A stretch of DNA of 64,000 bases from Streptomyces rhizoryzae (GCF_023155275.1 NZ_JALMUV010000045.1:1-64000); one strand, 5' to 3'. Positions 42,906 to 51,749 are shown, counted from the first letter of the stretch. Made by a program: numbers and translations. The notes: generated by a model from the letters alone, not told the origin.

Positions 42906-42946
42906 ACGAGGGCGGCCCCACCCGGGCGGGTGGGGGCCGCCCTCGT
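42906..42946 (+). terminator. terminator of argH
   Basis: A 14-bp perfect stem (42906-42919 with 42933-42946) continues past one bulge with four more pairs around a GGGC loop. Confidence 0.85.
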
Positions 42947-42970
42947 ATGCGTTCCGGGGCGCCGGAAAAG

Positions 42971-42992
42971 AATGAGACGGTCATGTCTCATT
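42971..42992. promoter_or_regulatory. perfect operator in front of the TetR-efflux operon
   Basis: AATGAGAC (42971-42978) and GTCTCATT (42985-42992) are perfect 8-bp arms with a 6-base spacer. A third half-site GTCTCAT (43005-43011) runs into the TetR start codon. This spacing suits a TetR dimer. Confidence 0.75.
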
Positions 42993-43009
42993 CGGTTAGT
43001 CTGTGTCTC

Positions 43010-43561
43010 ATGGCTGTGGACCGGGAACACGTACTCACCGAGGCCGCCGCGCTGCTCACCCGCCGCTCGACGACGTCGATGGACGAGATCGCGCGGGCCG
43101 CGGGCATCAGCCGGGCGACCCTGCACCGGCACTTCGCGGGGCGCGACGCGCTGATCCGCGCCCTGGAGGAGCACGGCATCGAGCGGTTCGCGCGGGCCAT
43201 GGACGCCGCCCGGCTCGACGACGGGGACGCCGCCGGGGCGCTCCGCCGGCTGGTCCGCGAGGCCGAACCGGTCGCCGGGGTGCTGGCCTTCCTCTTCACC
43301 GAGAACCAGCTCTTCGAGAGCGGGACGGTCAACGCCGGCTGGGCCCGGCTCGACGCCCGGCTCACCGCACTGTTCCGCCGCGGCCAGGAGGAGGGCGACT
43401 TCCGCGTCGACCTCAGCTCGGCCTGGCTGACCGAAGCGTTCTACGGGCTGCTGGGCGCCGGCGCCTGGGCGGTCCACGAGGGCCGCGTGGCACGCAACGA
43501 CCTCGACCATTCGATCGCCGAGCTGCTGCTCGGCGGCATCCGACGGAGCATGGAGAAATGA
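43010..43561 (+). CDS. TetR-family regulator
   Basis: A 183-residue repressor. The N-terminal helix-turn-helix is VLTEAAALLTRRSTTSMDEIARAAGISRATLHRHFAGRDALI. The remainder is the helical ligand domain typical of efflux regulators. I place the start at ATG 43010 (MAVDREH) because the ATG at 42983 lies inside the operator; there is no Shine-Dalgarno, so a leaderless mRNA is likely. The stop overlaps the transporter start (ATGA). It probably represses itself and the pump until a toxic ligand binds. Confidence 0.92.
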   Translation: MAVDREHVLTEAAALLTRRSTTSMDEIARAAGISRATLHRHFAGRDALIRALEEHGIERFARAMDAARLDDGDAAGALRRLVREAEPVAGVLAFLFTENQLFESGTVNAGWARLDARLTALFRRGQEEGDFRVDLSSAWLTEAFYGLLGAGAWAVHEGRVARNDLDHSIAELLLGGIRRSMEK

Positions 43562-45201
43562 GCGATCCCCTAGCCGCACGGCAGACCGAACCGGTCCCGG
43601 GCCGGGCCGGTTCGGCCCATGTGGACGACCAGCCCCGGCCGGGCCGCTGGCTCGCGCTCTCGGTCCTCGTCCTGGCGGTCCTGCTGGTCGGCGTGGACGC
43701 CACCGTCCTCGGCCTGGCCACCCCGTTCCTCAGCGAGGACCTGCGGCCTTCGGGGACCCAGCTGCTGTGGATCGGCGACATCTACTCGTTCGTCATCGCC
43801 GGCCTGCTGGTCTCGATGGGCAGTCTCGGCGACCGGATCGGCCGGAAGAAGCTGCTGCTGGCCGGCTCGGTGGCGTTCGGCGCGCTGTCGGTGTTCGCCG
43901 CCTACGCCACCAGCCCGTCCATGATGATCGCCGCCCGCGCCCTCCAGGGCGTCGCCGGGGCGACGCTGATGCCCTCCACCCTCGCCCTGATCCGCAACCT
44001 CTTCCACGACCCCAAGGAACGCAGCCTGGCGATCGGCATCTGGGGCGCGATGGCCTCGGCCGGCACGGCGGTCGGCCCGGTCCTCGGCGGCTTCCTGCTC
44101 GGCCACTTCTGGTGGGGCTCGGTCTTCCTGATCAACCTCCCGGTGATGCTGCTGCTGGTCGTCGTCGGCGCCAAGGTGATCCCCGAGTCCCGCAACCCCG
44201 ACCCCGGCCCGTGGGACATCCCCAGCGTCCTGCTGTCCCTGGTGGGCATCGTCGGCGTCGTCTACGCCGTCAAGGAGGCGGCGGTGCACGGTCTGCGCTG
44301 GGACATCGGGCCGGCCGCCGTCATCGGGGTGCTGGCGCTGGTGGTGTTCGTCCGCCGCCAGCTGACCCTGGACTCCCCGCTGCTGAACATGAAGCTCTTC
44401 CACCACCGGGGCTTCTCCGGCGCGGTCCTGGCCGACCTGCTGACCATCCTCGGCCTGTCCGGACTGGTCTTCTTCCTCTCGCAGTTCCTTCAGATGGTGC
44501 AGATGCGCTCGCCGCTCGACGCCGGACTGGTCGAACTCCCGGCCGCGGTCGGCGCGGTGGGCGCCGGCCTCGCCGCGGGCTGGGTCGCCCGCCGGCTCTC
44601 GGTGCGCCTGGTGGTGTCCGGCGGCCTCGCCGTGGTCGGCCTGTCGCTGGCCGGCTGCACGGCCCTGCACGGCGACACCGGTACCCTCGCGCTGTGCGTC
44701 ATCCTCTTCGTCGTCGGCGTCGGCGCGGGCTTCGCCTTCACCGTCACCGCCGACGTCATCCTCTCCAGCGTCCCCAAGGAGGAGGCGGGCGCCGCCTCCG
44801 CGGTCTCCGAGACCGCCTATGAGCTGGGCGCCGCGCTCGGCATCGCCCTGCTGGGCTCCATCGTCACCAGCATCTACCAGGGCTTCACCGCCCCCGCCGG
44901 GGTGCCCGGGCCGGCCGTCACCGCCGCCCGCGCCTCGCTCGGCGGCGCCGTGGACTCCGCCGGCAAGCTCCCCGCCGACCAGGGCGCGGGCCTGCTGAAG
45001 GCCGCTCAGGACTCCTTCGTCAGCGGGGTGGACACCGCGGCCGGGGTGGGCGCGGTGGTGCTGCTGGGCGCCGCGGTCGCCGCGTGGTTCCTGCTGCGCG
45101 GTCAGGAGCTGGCGGACAGCGCGCCGTCGGCCCCCGCCGCGGAGGCCGGCGCCTCCCCGGTGGCCGGCTCCGCCGCCGGCGGCCCGGCCTGCCACCGCTG
45201 A
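43558..45201 (+). CDS. MFS transporter, DHA2 (EmrB/QacA-like) family
   Basis: A 547-residue proton-coupled multidrug efflux pump with 14 predicted helices. Signatures are VLLVGVDATVLGLATPFLSEDL in helix 1, GSLGDRIGRKKLLLAG (the MFS loop motif), RALQGVAGATLMPSTLALI and AGTAVGPVLGGFLLGHFWW (motif C). The last loop and C-terminus are Ala-rich. It is coupled to the TetR gene by ATGA overlap; substrate class is inferred from the family (cationic drugs/dyes). Confidence 0.93.
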   Translation: MSDPLAARQTEPVPGRAGSAHVDDQPRPGRWLALSVLVLAVLLVGVDATVLGLATPFLSEDLRPSGTQLLWIGDIYSFVIAGLLVSMGSLGDRIGRKKLLLAGSVAFGALSVFAAYATSPSMMIAARALQGVAGATLMPSTLALIRNLFHDPKERSLAIGIWGAMASAGTAVGPVLGGFLLGHFWWGSVFLINLPVMLLLVVVGAKVIPESRNPDPGPWDIPSVLLSLVGIVGVVYAVKEAAVHGLRWDIGPAAVIGVLALVVFVRRQLTLDSPLLNMKLFHHRGFSGAVLADLLTILGLSGLVFFLSQFLQMVQMRSPLDAGLVELPAAVGAVGAGLAAGWVARRLSVRLVVSGGLAVVGLSLAGCTALHGDTGTLALCVILFVVGVGAGFAFTVTADVILSSVPKEEAGAASAVSETAYELGAALGIALLGSIVTSIYQGFTAPAGVPGPAVTAARASLGGAVDSAGKLPADQGAGLLKAAQDSFVSGVDTAAGVGAVVLLGAAVAAWFLLRGQELADSAPSAPAAEAGASPVAGSAAGGPACHR

Positions 45202-45303
45202 CCGGCCCGCCCGGGCCCCCGTAAAGCCCCCCGCCCGGGCACCCGCAAGAACGCCGCCCGGCGGGCGAACGAGGGACACCGCCCGGCCCCCTGCCCCCGT
45301 CCA

Positions 45304-45358
45304 GGCGTGTCCCGTGGATCGCGACCGCGCGCACCGGCCATGATCCACAGGACACGCC
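45304..45358. repeat. 17-bp near-perfect inverted repeat, possible IS-end pair or MITE
   Basis: GGCGTGTCCCGTGGATC (45304-45320) and GATCCACAGGACACGCC (45342-45358) are inverted with one mismatch and a 21-base interior. The arms resemble terminal repeats that I recall from IS5-type elements of Streptomyces. No target duplication was seen. It could instead act as a terminator of the efflux operon. Confidence 0.55.
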
Positions 45359-45485
45359 CTCGGGGGCGACTGTCCCCTGCCGTTCACGCCCGGTACGCGT
45401 CATGGTGGCTGGTCGGCCCGCACGGCTGGCTTTACTCTCCCGTCGTCCCCCCACAACGGTCGGACCCGCTCAGGAGAGTGACGCA

Positions 45486-47456
45486 GTGCGCGACATCGGA
45501 AGACGGTCCTTCGTAACCGCCGCGGGGGCGATGGCCACCACCAGTGCGATCGGCAGCCACGCCTACGCCACCGGCCACGCCCGCGACGCCGCCACGGCCG
45601 ACGAATACGTCGACGTCCAACTGCTCAACATCACCGATCTGCACGGCTATCTACAGGGCGCCCCCGGCGCCAACTCCGTCATCACCGGCACCGGCGGCAA
45701 GCGCTACACCGTCGGCGGCGTCGCCTCCATGGCGGCCCACCTGGAGCGGCTGCGCGCCGGACGCCGCAACTCCATCTTCTTCGCCCCCGGGGACCTCTTC
45801 TCCGGCTGGGAGTTCGACGCCGCCGCGTTCGCCGACGAACCCACCATCGAGGCGCTCAACGCGATGCGCCTGGACTTCGCCTCGGCCGGCAACCACGAGT
45901 TCGACAAGTCGACGGTCTTCCTCCGGGAGCACATGGAACGCGGCCGGGTCTTCCCCGTCGCCGGCCGCGACGTCTCGTTCACCGACTCCACCGGACACCG
46001 CTTCCACGGCGCGAACTTCCCCTACTACAGCGCCAACGTCGTCGACCACAACACCGGCCGCCGGGTGCTGCCGCCGTTCAACATCGTGCACGTGGACGCC
46101 GGCCGCGGCCGCCGGCTGCCGATCGGCTTCATCCACCTGACCGCGATCGGCACCGAGTCCTTCCCCGGCTCCTACCAGCCCGGCCTGCGCACCCTGGACG
46201 AGCTGGAGACCGCCAACCGCTGCGCCGTCGCCCTCAAGGCCCGCGGCGTCAACGCCATCGTGCTCAGCATGCACGACGGCGCGGTCGCCGGCAGCAACTT
46301 CGAGAGCGGCAGCAACCCCTCGGGCCCGGCCTACGAACTGGCGCTGCGGGTCACGCCCGCCATCGACGCCATCGTCACCGGCCACTGGCACTGCGCCTTC
46401 ACCATGATGCTGCCCGACCCCGACGGCGTCCCCCGCCCGTTCGTCGAGGCCGGCTGCTACGGCCAGATCATCAACGAGATCAACCTGCGGCTCGACCCGG
46501 ACACCGGCAAGGTCGTCCGCGAGCTGACCACCTCCGTCAACCACCCCAACACCCGCGACATCACGCCCGATCCGGAGCTGAAGTCGATCGCCGACTACTG
46601 GGCGGGCTACGGCGTCCGCCGCGCCGCCACCCGGATCGGCACCCAGACCGCCTCGTTCACCCGGCGGCGCACCGCGGCGGGGGAGTCCACCATGGGCAAC
46701 CTCGTCGCCGACTGGGCGCTGTGGGCGGGCCGGCAGCCGCGCGGCCCGATGGACGACCCCGGCGGGGCCCTCAACATCCCCGCGGAGCTCGCCGTCATCG
46801 CGGTGGCCCCCCGGGTCGGCGCCGCGATCATCTCCGGCGACCTGGTGCGCGACGAGGCGTCCGGCGGCGCCGTCACCTTCGGGCAGGCGTGGAGCGCGGT
46901 CGGCTTCGGCGACCCGATCATGACCGTCACGGTCACCGGCCGGCAGATCCACGAAGCCCTGGAGCAGCAGTGGGCGCCGACCCCCGGCGGCGGTCTCTCC
47001 TTCTCCCCGCTGGCCGTCTCCGGCAACGTCCGCTACACCTTCGACGCCGCCGCGCCGCCCGGCCGCCGCATCGCCCCGCAGGACATCCTCATCGACGGCC
47101 GCCCGCTGGTGCCGGCCCGCCCCTACCGCCTCGCCGCCCCCTCGTACACCCTCATCAACCAGGACGGCTTCAGCGCGTTCACCGGCTTCACCCAAGCGGT
47201 CCGGCACACCCGGGACTTCGAGAGCTTCATCGCCTACGTCCGCAGCCGCGGCGAACTGACCCCGGCGGAGGTGGACCGCGTCACGGCCCGCAACACCGAA
47301 CTGCCCGGCGCCCGCACCGGCTCGGTCGCCGAGCACCAGCAGCTGCTGGCCGCCGACGGCAGCCGCGTCCCCCGGCCCGAGGCGGCGCTGCGCACCGCCC
47401 GGCCCGGCGGCGCCGAGGGCCAGCGCGCGCCCGGCGGCTTCCGGGTGCCCTGCTGA
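45486..47456 (+). CDS. Tat-exported bifunctional metallophosphatase/5'-nucleotidase
   Basis: A 656-residue secreted nucleotidase that would release phosphate from extracellular nucleotides. The N-terminus RDIGRRSFVTAAGAMATTSA is a Tat signal. Metallophosphatase motifs are LNITDLHGYL (D-x-H), FFAPGDLFSGW, SAGNHEFDKS (NHE) and VTGHWHCAF. The C-terminal nucleotide-binding domain begins near residue 400 (ESTMGNLVADW) and includes GNVRYTFDAAAPPG. The start is GTG 45486, with GAGAG upstream. A terminator follows. With the glycerophosphodiesterase nearby it suggests phosphate scavenging. Confidence 0.92.
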   Translation: MRDIGRRSFVTAAGAMATTSAIGSHAYATGHARDAATADEYVDVQLLNITDLHGYLQGAPGANSVITGTGGKRYTVGGVASMAAHLERLRAGRRNSIFFAPGDLFSGWEFDAAAFADEPTIEALNAMRLDFASAGNHEFDKSTVFLREHMERGRVFPVAGRDVSFTDSTGHRFHGANFPYYSANVVDHNTGRRVLPPFNIVHVDAGRGRRLPIGFIHLTAIGTESFPGSYQPGLRTLDELETANRCAVALKARGVNAIVLSMHDGAVAGSNFESGSNPSGPAYELALRVTPAIDAIVTGHWHCAFTMMLPDPDGVPRPFVEAGCYGQIINEINLRLDPDTGKVVRELTTSVNHPNTRDITPDPELKSIADYWAGYGVRRAATRIGTQTASFTRRRTAAGESTMGNLVADWALWAGRQPRGPMDDPGGALNIPAELAVIAVAPRVGAAIISGDLVRDEASGGAVTFGQAWSAVGFGDPIMTVTVTGRQIHEALEQQWAPTPGGGLSFSPLAVSGNVRYTFDAAAPPGRRIAPQDILIDGRPLVPARPYRLAAPSYTLINQDGFSAFTGFTQAVRHTRDFESFIAYVRSRGELTPAEVDRVTARNTELPGARTGSVAEHQQLLAADGSRVPRPEAALRTARPGGAEGQRAPGGFRVPC

Positions 47457-47498
47457 TCCCCGCCGGGCGCCGGTGAGCACGCCCGGCCCTGCGCACGC

Positions 47499-47533
47499 CG
47501 AGGGCCCCGTCCGGGGAACGGACGGGGCCCTCG
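47499..47533. terminator. bidirectional terminator
   Basis: Perfect 15-bp stem, CGAGGGCCCCGTCCG at 47499-47513 with its complement at 47519-47533, and loop GGGAA, between converging genes. Confidence 0.9.
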
Positions 47534-47557
47534 CGCGCTGTACGGGCCGGCGCCGGA

Positions 47558-48226
47558 TCAGGCGGCGCGGGCCTTGGTGGCGTACACGTCGACGTACTCC
47601 TGGCCGGACAGCTCCATCACGTCGCTCATCACCTCGTCGGTGACCGCCCGCAGCACGTAGCGGTCGCGGTCCATGCCCTCGTAGCGGGAGAAGTCCAGCG
47701 GCTCACCGAAGCGCACGGTGACCGGGGCGATGTGCGGGAAGCCCTTGCCGCCGGGCTGCACCTTGTCCGTGCCGATCATGGCGAACGGGACGACCGGGGC
47801 GCCGGTCATCAGCGCGAGCCGGGCGATACCGGTCCGGCCGCGGTAGAGCCGGCCGTCGGGGGAGCGGGTGCCCTCCGGGTAGATGCCGAAGGCGTGGCCC
47901 TCCTCCAGGATCCGGCGGCCGGTCATCAGCGCCGCGACCCCGCCGTGCCCGCCGTCCCGGTCCACCGGCACCATCCCGGCGGTGGTGAAGAACCAGGCCA
48001 TCAGCCGGCCCTTGAGGCCCTTGCCGGTCACGTACTCGTCCTTGCCGATGAAGAACACCGGGCGCTTGACCAGCAGCGTCAGGAAGATCGAGTCGATGAA
48101 CGTGACGTGGTTGCCGGCCAGGATCACCGGGCCGGTCCCGGGGATCCGCTCGATGCCCTCGACCTTCGGGCGGAACAGGACACGCATCACCAGTCCGAGA
48201 ATCGCCTTCAGCACAATGCGGGACAA
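47558..48226 (-). CDS. 1-acylglycerol-3-phosphate acyltransferase (PlsC family)
   Basis: A 222-residue membrane-associated acyltransferase of phospholipid synthesis. The catalytic H-x4-D motif is in GNHVTFIDSIF (near residue 38); the substrate motif is YPEGTRSPDGRLYRGRTG, and PVVPFAMIGTDK follows. The short N-terminal hydrophobic part (LKAILGLVMRVLF) may anchor it. The start is a TTG at 48226 with GGAGGG about four bases upstream; no better start is near. It is divergent from the glycerophosphodiesterase gene. Confidence 0.92.
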   Translation of the reverse strand: MSRIVLKAILGLVMRVLFRPKVEGIERIPGTGPVILAGNHVTFIDSIFLTLLVKRPVFFIGKDEYVTGKGLKGRLMAWFFTTAGMVPVDRDGGHGGVAALMTGRRILEEGHAFGIYPEGTRSPDGRLYRGRTGIARLALMTGAPVVPFAMIGTDKVQPGGKGFPHIAPVTVRFGEPLDFSRYEGMDRDRYVLRAVTDEVMSDVMELSGQEYVDVYATKARAA

Positions 48227-48553
48227 CGGGCCCTCCGGGTCGTGGCTGGTCAGGTCAGTGGGTCAGGGGAGCGCAGTAGCTCTGCAGCCCAGGACCATAC
48301 TCGCGGGTCACTCCCGCGCGCACATCGGGTTCACCGGGCCGATACGCAGAGTTGACGTGCGTCACGTCCATGTTCCCCCCGGTACTCCCCGACGTCTCCC
48401 CGGCCTCACCCGTCCGTGCTTACGATCAAGGCGCTCCCCGGAGAGGTGCGCACACACCTCCCGCGGGACACCTTGATACACCGGAACGTCCCCGAACGCC
48501 CGGAACGTCACCGGGCCGTCCGGGGCACACGACGCAGAACGAGGAGCGCGGGC
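48227..48553. other. 327-base divergent promoter gap
   Basis: No gene is visible. It separates plsC-like and glpQ and must hold both promoters. It contains a run of 11-base units with possible PHO boxes and a TGACG-TG-CGTCA repeat (48353-48364). Confidence 0.5.
48307..48361 (+). promoter_or_regulatory. possible PHO boxes (PhoP direct repeats)
   Basis: GTTCACCGGGC (48329-48339) matches the Streptomyces PHO consensus (GTTCACC, 11-base period). Exactly 22 bases later is GTTGACGTGCG (48351), and 22 bases earlier GTCACTCCCGC (48307). The intervening units are degenerate. PhoP control of the downstream glpQ gene is known in S. coelicolor. Confidence 0.45.
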
Positions 48554-49720
48554 ATGGAGAAGCGGCACGAGCCGGGACGGCGGACGGTGCTGGGGGCCGC
48601 GGCCCTGGGCGGGGCGGCGGTACTGGCCGGTGCGGGAACGGCCCGGGCGGCCGGCCCGGCGGACCGGGCGGCGCGGTCGGCGCCCGCGGGACGCCCCGCC
48701 GAGCTGCCCCGCCCCCTGGTCGTCGGCCACCGCGGCGCCAGCGGCTACCGCCCCGAGCACACCCTGGGCTCCTACCAACTCGCCCTCGACATGGGTGCCG
48801 ACGTCATCGAGGCCGGCGACCTCGTCCCCACCAAGGACGGGCACCTGATCCTGCGCCACGAGCCCGACATCAGCGCCACCACCGACATCGCGCAGCACCC
48901 GGAGTTCGCCGGCCGCCGGACGACCAAGACCATCGACGGCAAGAAGATCACCGGCTGGTTCACCGAGGACTTCACGCTCGCCGAGATCAAGACGCTGCGC
49001 GCCAAGGAGCGCATACCGGACGTGCGCCAGCACAACACCGCCTACAACGGCGTCTGGCCGGTCCTCACCTTCGAAGAGGCCCTGAAGTGGGCCGAGAAGA
49101 AGGGGCGCGAGCGCGGCCGTCCGGTCTGGCTGCACATCGAGACCAAGCACCCCACCTACTTCCGCAAGCTGGGCCTGGGCCTGGAGGAGCGGCTCGCCAA
49201 GCTGCTGCGCCGGTACGGCCGGCACACCGCGCACGCCCCGAACTTCCTCCAGTCCTTCGAGCCCAGCAGCCTCAAGCGCCTCGGCGACCTGGGCGTGAAG
49301 TGCCCGAAGGTCGTCCTGCTCGACGAGCCGTCCGTCCGGCCCTGGGACTTCGTCGAGGCCGGCGACCCGCGCACCACCGCCGACCTGCTCACACCGCAGG
49401 GGCTCCGGTGGATCGCCGGCTTCGCCCAGGGCATCGGCCCCTGGCTGCCGCAGATCATCGCGCAGGACGACAAGGGCAAGCTCGGCGAGCCCACCACCCT
49501 GGTCCGCGACGCGCACGCCGCCGGCCTGGTGGTCCACCCGTACACCGTGCGCAACGAGAACAGCTTCCTGCCGCTGGACTTCCGTACCGGCAAGAACCCG
49601 GGCGACTACGGCAACGCGCTCGGGTACTTCAAGGCGCTCTTCGCCACCGGCATCGACGGCCTGTTCTCCGACAACCCGGACACCGCGCTGCTGGCCGCCG
49701 CGGAGTTCCGCCGGCACTGA
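48554..49720 (+). CDS. glpQ: Tat-exported glycerophosphodiester phosphodiesterase
   Basis: A 388-residue secreted enzyme that cuts glycerophosphodiesters to glycerol-3-phosphate. The N-terminus GRRTVLGAAALGGAAVLAGA with an ARA-A site is a Tat signal. VVGHRGASGYRPEHTLGSY carries the catalytic His and the Glu of the HRG motif; VIEAGDLVPTKDGHLIL has the metal ligands, with one extra residue compared with the usual I-E-x-D-L-V. ISATTDIAQHPEF and WLHIETKHP are typical of secreted GlpQ. The position and length fit glpQ1 of S. coelicolor. The start is ATG 48554, with possible PHO boxes upstream. Confidence 0.93.
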   Translation: MEKRHEPGRRTVLGAAALGGAAVLAGAGTARAAGPADRAARSAPAGRPAELPRPLVVGHRGASGYRPEHTLGSYQLALDMGADVIEAGDLVPTKDGHLILRHEPDISATTDIAQHPEFAGRRTTKTIDGKKITGWFTEDFTLAEIKTLRAKERIPDVRQHNTAYNGVWPVLTFEEALKWAEKKGRERGRPVWLHIETKHPTYFRKLGLGLEERLAKLLRRYGRHTAHAPNFLQSFEPSSLKRLGDLGVKCPKVVLLDEPSVRPWDFVEAGDPRTTADLLTPQGLRWIAGFAQGIGPWLPQIIAQDDKGKLGEPTTLVRDAHAAGLVVHPYTVRNENSFLPLDFRTGKNPGDYGNALGYFKALFATGIDGLFSDNPDTALLAAAEFRRH

Positions 49721-49923
49721 CCCGCGCCCTCCGGACCGGCGCCCGGCCCGCCCCACCCGCCCGCGCACTCATCTGAGTCGGGAATGTCACAGGGGAGCTT
49801 GGCGCCGGTCCGTTCCGTTTGTCCGCCGTGCCCGCGCAGAATGCTCGCGGCGGAGATTGCCGCCGCCGGATACCGGGGAGTCCGTCAAGCGGACAGCGAA
49901 CCGAAAAGGGGAGGCAAACGCGC

Positions 49924-50412
49924 ATGGGCACCAGCGTGACCATCTCGACGGCGACCGACGGCGACGCCGAGCAGATCCTCAAACTCCAGTACCTCTGCTA
50001 CCAGACCGAGGCCGCCCTCTACGACGACTACGGCATCGAACCGCTGACCCAGACCCTGGACTCGCTGCGCGCCGAACTCGCCGAGAGCTGTGTGATGGTG
50101 GCCAGACTCGGCCAGGAGGTGGTCGGCTCGGTACGCGGCACCGTCGACCCCGACGGCACCGCCCGGATCGGCAAGCTGATCGTCCACCCGCGGCTCCAGC
50201 GGCACGGGCTCGGCGGCCGGCTGCTGGCCGCCGTCGAGCAGCGGCTGGCCGAGGAGCGGGCCGCCAAGCGCTACCGGCTCTTCACCGGCCACCGCAGCGA
50301 GGGCAACCTCCGCCTCTACCGCAGCCACGGCTACGCCCCGGTCGGCACCGAGCAGCTCACCCGCCGGCTGAGCCTGGTCACGCTGGAGAAGGAGCCCGCC
50401 CCGGCGCACTGA
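49924..50412 (+). CDS. GNAT family N-acetyltransferase
   Basis: A 162-residue acetyltransferase: VTISTATDGDAEQILKLQYLCYQTEA opening, GSVRGTVDPDGTARIGKLIVHPRLQRHGLGGRLL with the acetyl-CoA-binding R-x-G-L-G pattern, then FTGHRSEGNLRLYRSHGYAP. The substrate is unknown. The start is ATG 49924 after AGGGGAGGC. Monocistronic, with a hairpin nine bases after the stop. Confidence 0.9.
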   Translation: MGTSVTISTATDGDAEQILKLQYLCYQTEAALYDDYGIEPLTQTLDSLRAELAESCVMVARLGQEVVGSVRGTVDPDGTARIGKLIVHPRLQRHGLGGRLLAAVEQRLAEERAAKRYRLFTGHRSEGNLRLYRSHGYAPVGTEQLTRRLSLVTLEKEPAPAH

Positions 50413-50420
50413 CCCCGGTC

Positions 50421-50445
50421 CGGGCCCGCACCGACGGCGGGCCCG
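50421..50445 (+). terminator. terminator after GNAT gene
   Basis: Perfect 9-bp stem, CGGGCCCGC at 50421-50429 with its complement at 50437-50445, between converging genes. Confidence 0.7.
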
Positions 50446-50461
50446 GCCGCCCGGCCGCCCG

Positions 50462-50923
50462 CTACGCCGTGCCGGTGCGGGCCCGGCGCAGCCACATCAG
50501 GCCGGTCACCGGCAGCGCGACCGGGATGAAGAGGTAGTCCATGCCGTAGTACGACCAGACCGTGGAGTCCGCGAACGCCGCCGGGTCCACCAGCGTCCAG
50601 GTCCCGATGCCGACCACCCCGAGCAGCTCCAGCGCGCAGCACACGACCGCTGCCCGGCGCGCCCCCTCCCCGCCGCGGACCAGCGAGAAGGTGATGAAGC
50701 CGTAGACCAGCGCGGAGACGGCGGAGAGCACGTAGGCCAGCGGCGCCCGGTCGAACTGGGCGAGCAGCTGGTAGACCGAGCGGGACGCGGCGGCCACGGT
50801 GAACACGCCGTAGACGGTGACCAGCAGCCGTCCCGGGCCCGCGCCCAGCCTGGTGGCCGGGTGCCGGTCGCCGGTGGTCCGGGCGGCGCCGTCCGCCGCG
50901 GTCTCCTGGGCAGTCTCAGACAC
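50462..50923 (-). CDS. four-helix membrane protein of unknown function
   Basis: A 153-residue protein with four predicted helices, including LLVTVYGVFTVAAASRSVYQLL, AVSALVYGFITFSLV, CALELLGVVGIGTWTLV and YLFIPVALPVTGLMWL. The N-terminal 25 residues are soluble. It starts inside the end of the upstream membrane-protein gene (8-base overlap), so the two are coupled and perhaps form one complex. No family with known function was recognised. Confidence 0.8.
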   Translation of the reverse strand: MSETAQETAADGAARTTGDRHPATRLGAGPGRLLVTVYGVFTVAAASRSVYQLLAQFDRAPLAYVLSAVSALVYGFITFSLVRGGEGARRAAVVCCALELLGVVGIGTWTLVDPAAFADSTVWSYYGMDYLFIPVALPVTGLMWLRRARTGTA

Positions 50924-51284
50924 TGCCGCCTCCCCAGATGTCGAAAAGCCGTACTTCCAGGACGGCCAGCACCACGGAGCCCGCGGCGACGGTGGCCGAA
51001 CCCCACCGGGTCCGCTCGGAGAGCGACATGAACCCGGTCGCCGGGACGCACGCCGCCGCCCCGAGCAGATACGCCAGGAACAGCCCGGTGCCCTTGTCCG
51101 GGTGCTGCCCGCGGGCCAACTGCACCCCGGCGATGACCAGTTGCACGATGCCCAGCAGCGACACCACGGCCATGCCGATGAAGTGCCAGTCCTTGGTGGG
51201 CTCGTTGCGGAACGCGGCGAAGCCGCACCAGGCGGCCAGCGCGAGGGCGGCCAGACCGACCGCGAGCGTCAGCGCGTCGATCAC
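50916..51284 (-). CDS. small four-helix membrane protein of unknown function
   Basis: A 122-residue protein with helices ALTLAVGLAALALAAWCGF, GMAVVSLLGIVQLVIAGV, GLFLAYLLGAAACVPAT and ATVAAGSVVLAVLEVRLF. It carries FRNEPTKDWHFIG and LARGQHPDKGTGLF loops that look conserved. It is first of the two-gene membrane pair; the frame could start at ATG 51284. The function is unknown. Confidence 0.8.
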   Translation of the reverse strand: MIDALTLAVGLAALALAAWCGFAAFRNEPTKDWHFIGMAVVSLLGIVQLVIAGVQLARGQHPDKGTGLFLAYLLGAAACVPATGFMSLSERTRWGSATVAAGSVVLAVLEVRLFDIWGGGSV

Positions 51285-51662
51285 CGCGGCCTCCGGGCGG
51301 GGCGGCGGCGCGCCGTGGGGTTGTGGGGCATGGGCCCGATGCTAATCGGCGGCGGGCCGGCCGCCGCGTCCGGCCCCGCCGCGGCCGCCCCGCGCCGGCC
51401 CCGCCGGCCCGTGCGCCCGGCCGCCATCGGCACCCCGGCGCGCGGGCCGGAGCGGGCGCCGTGGCGTTGGCCACACCCGCCCGGGACCCGCCCGCCACCG
51501 GGCCGGGCCGCCGGCCGACCCACCCGCCGTATCCGCGCAGGCCACGGGCGGCCGTCCGAGATCATCCGGGCCGGACGGCGGCCGGTCCACGGGCCGGGCG
51601 GCGCTGTCCGGTATCCGGACAGGCTTGATCGGGCCATACCGCTGTCTGGTTTACTGACCGCC
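51285..51662. other. 378-base divergent gap before the met leader peptide
   Basis: There is no gene here; the overlapping frames are Pro/Arg-rich artefacts. TTGATC (51625-51630), 19 bases and TTTACT (51650-51655) could be the promoter of the leader peptide and metNIQ. The membrane-pair promoter must lie near 51290-51350. Confidence 0.45.
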
Positions 51663-51749
51663 ATGACCACGACGAGCCGCCGCACCCCTGCGACCGAGGC
51701 GTTCCGCACGCCCGGTGCTCGTTGCATGTGTCGAATGTGTGACAGCTGA
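51663..51749 (+). CDS. Cys/Met-rich leader peptide of the methionine-uptake operon
   Basis: A 28-residue open frame whose end reads CMCRMC before two last residues and TGA. Six consecutive codons give three Cys and two Met. It matches the class of actinobacterial putative leader peptides found before sulfur-metabolism genes, where ribosome stalling at Cys codons controls the downstream operon. It has no Shine-Dalgarno, so it is probably leaderless, with the start about eight bases after the -10. metN begins 242 bases later; CTCGC/GCGAG (51766-51783) is a possible alternative structure. The mechanism is inferred from position. Confidence 0.75.
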   Translation: MTTTSRRTPATEAFRTPGARCMCRMCDS

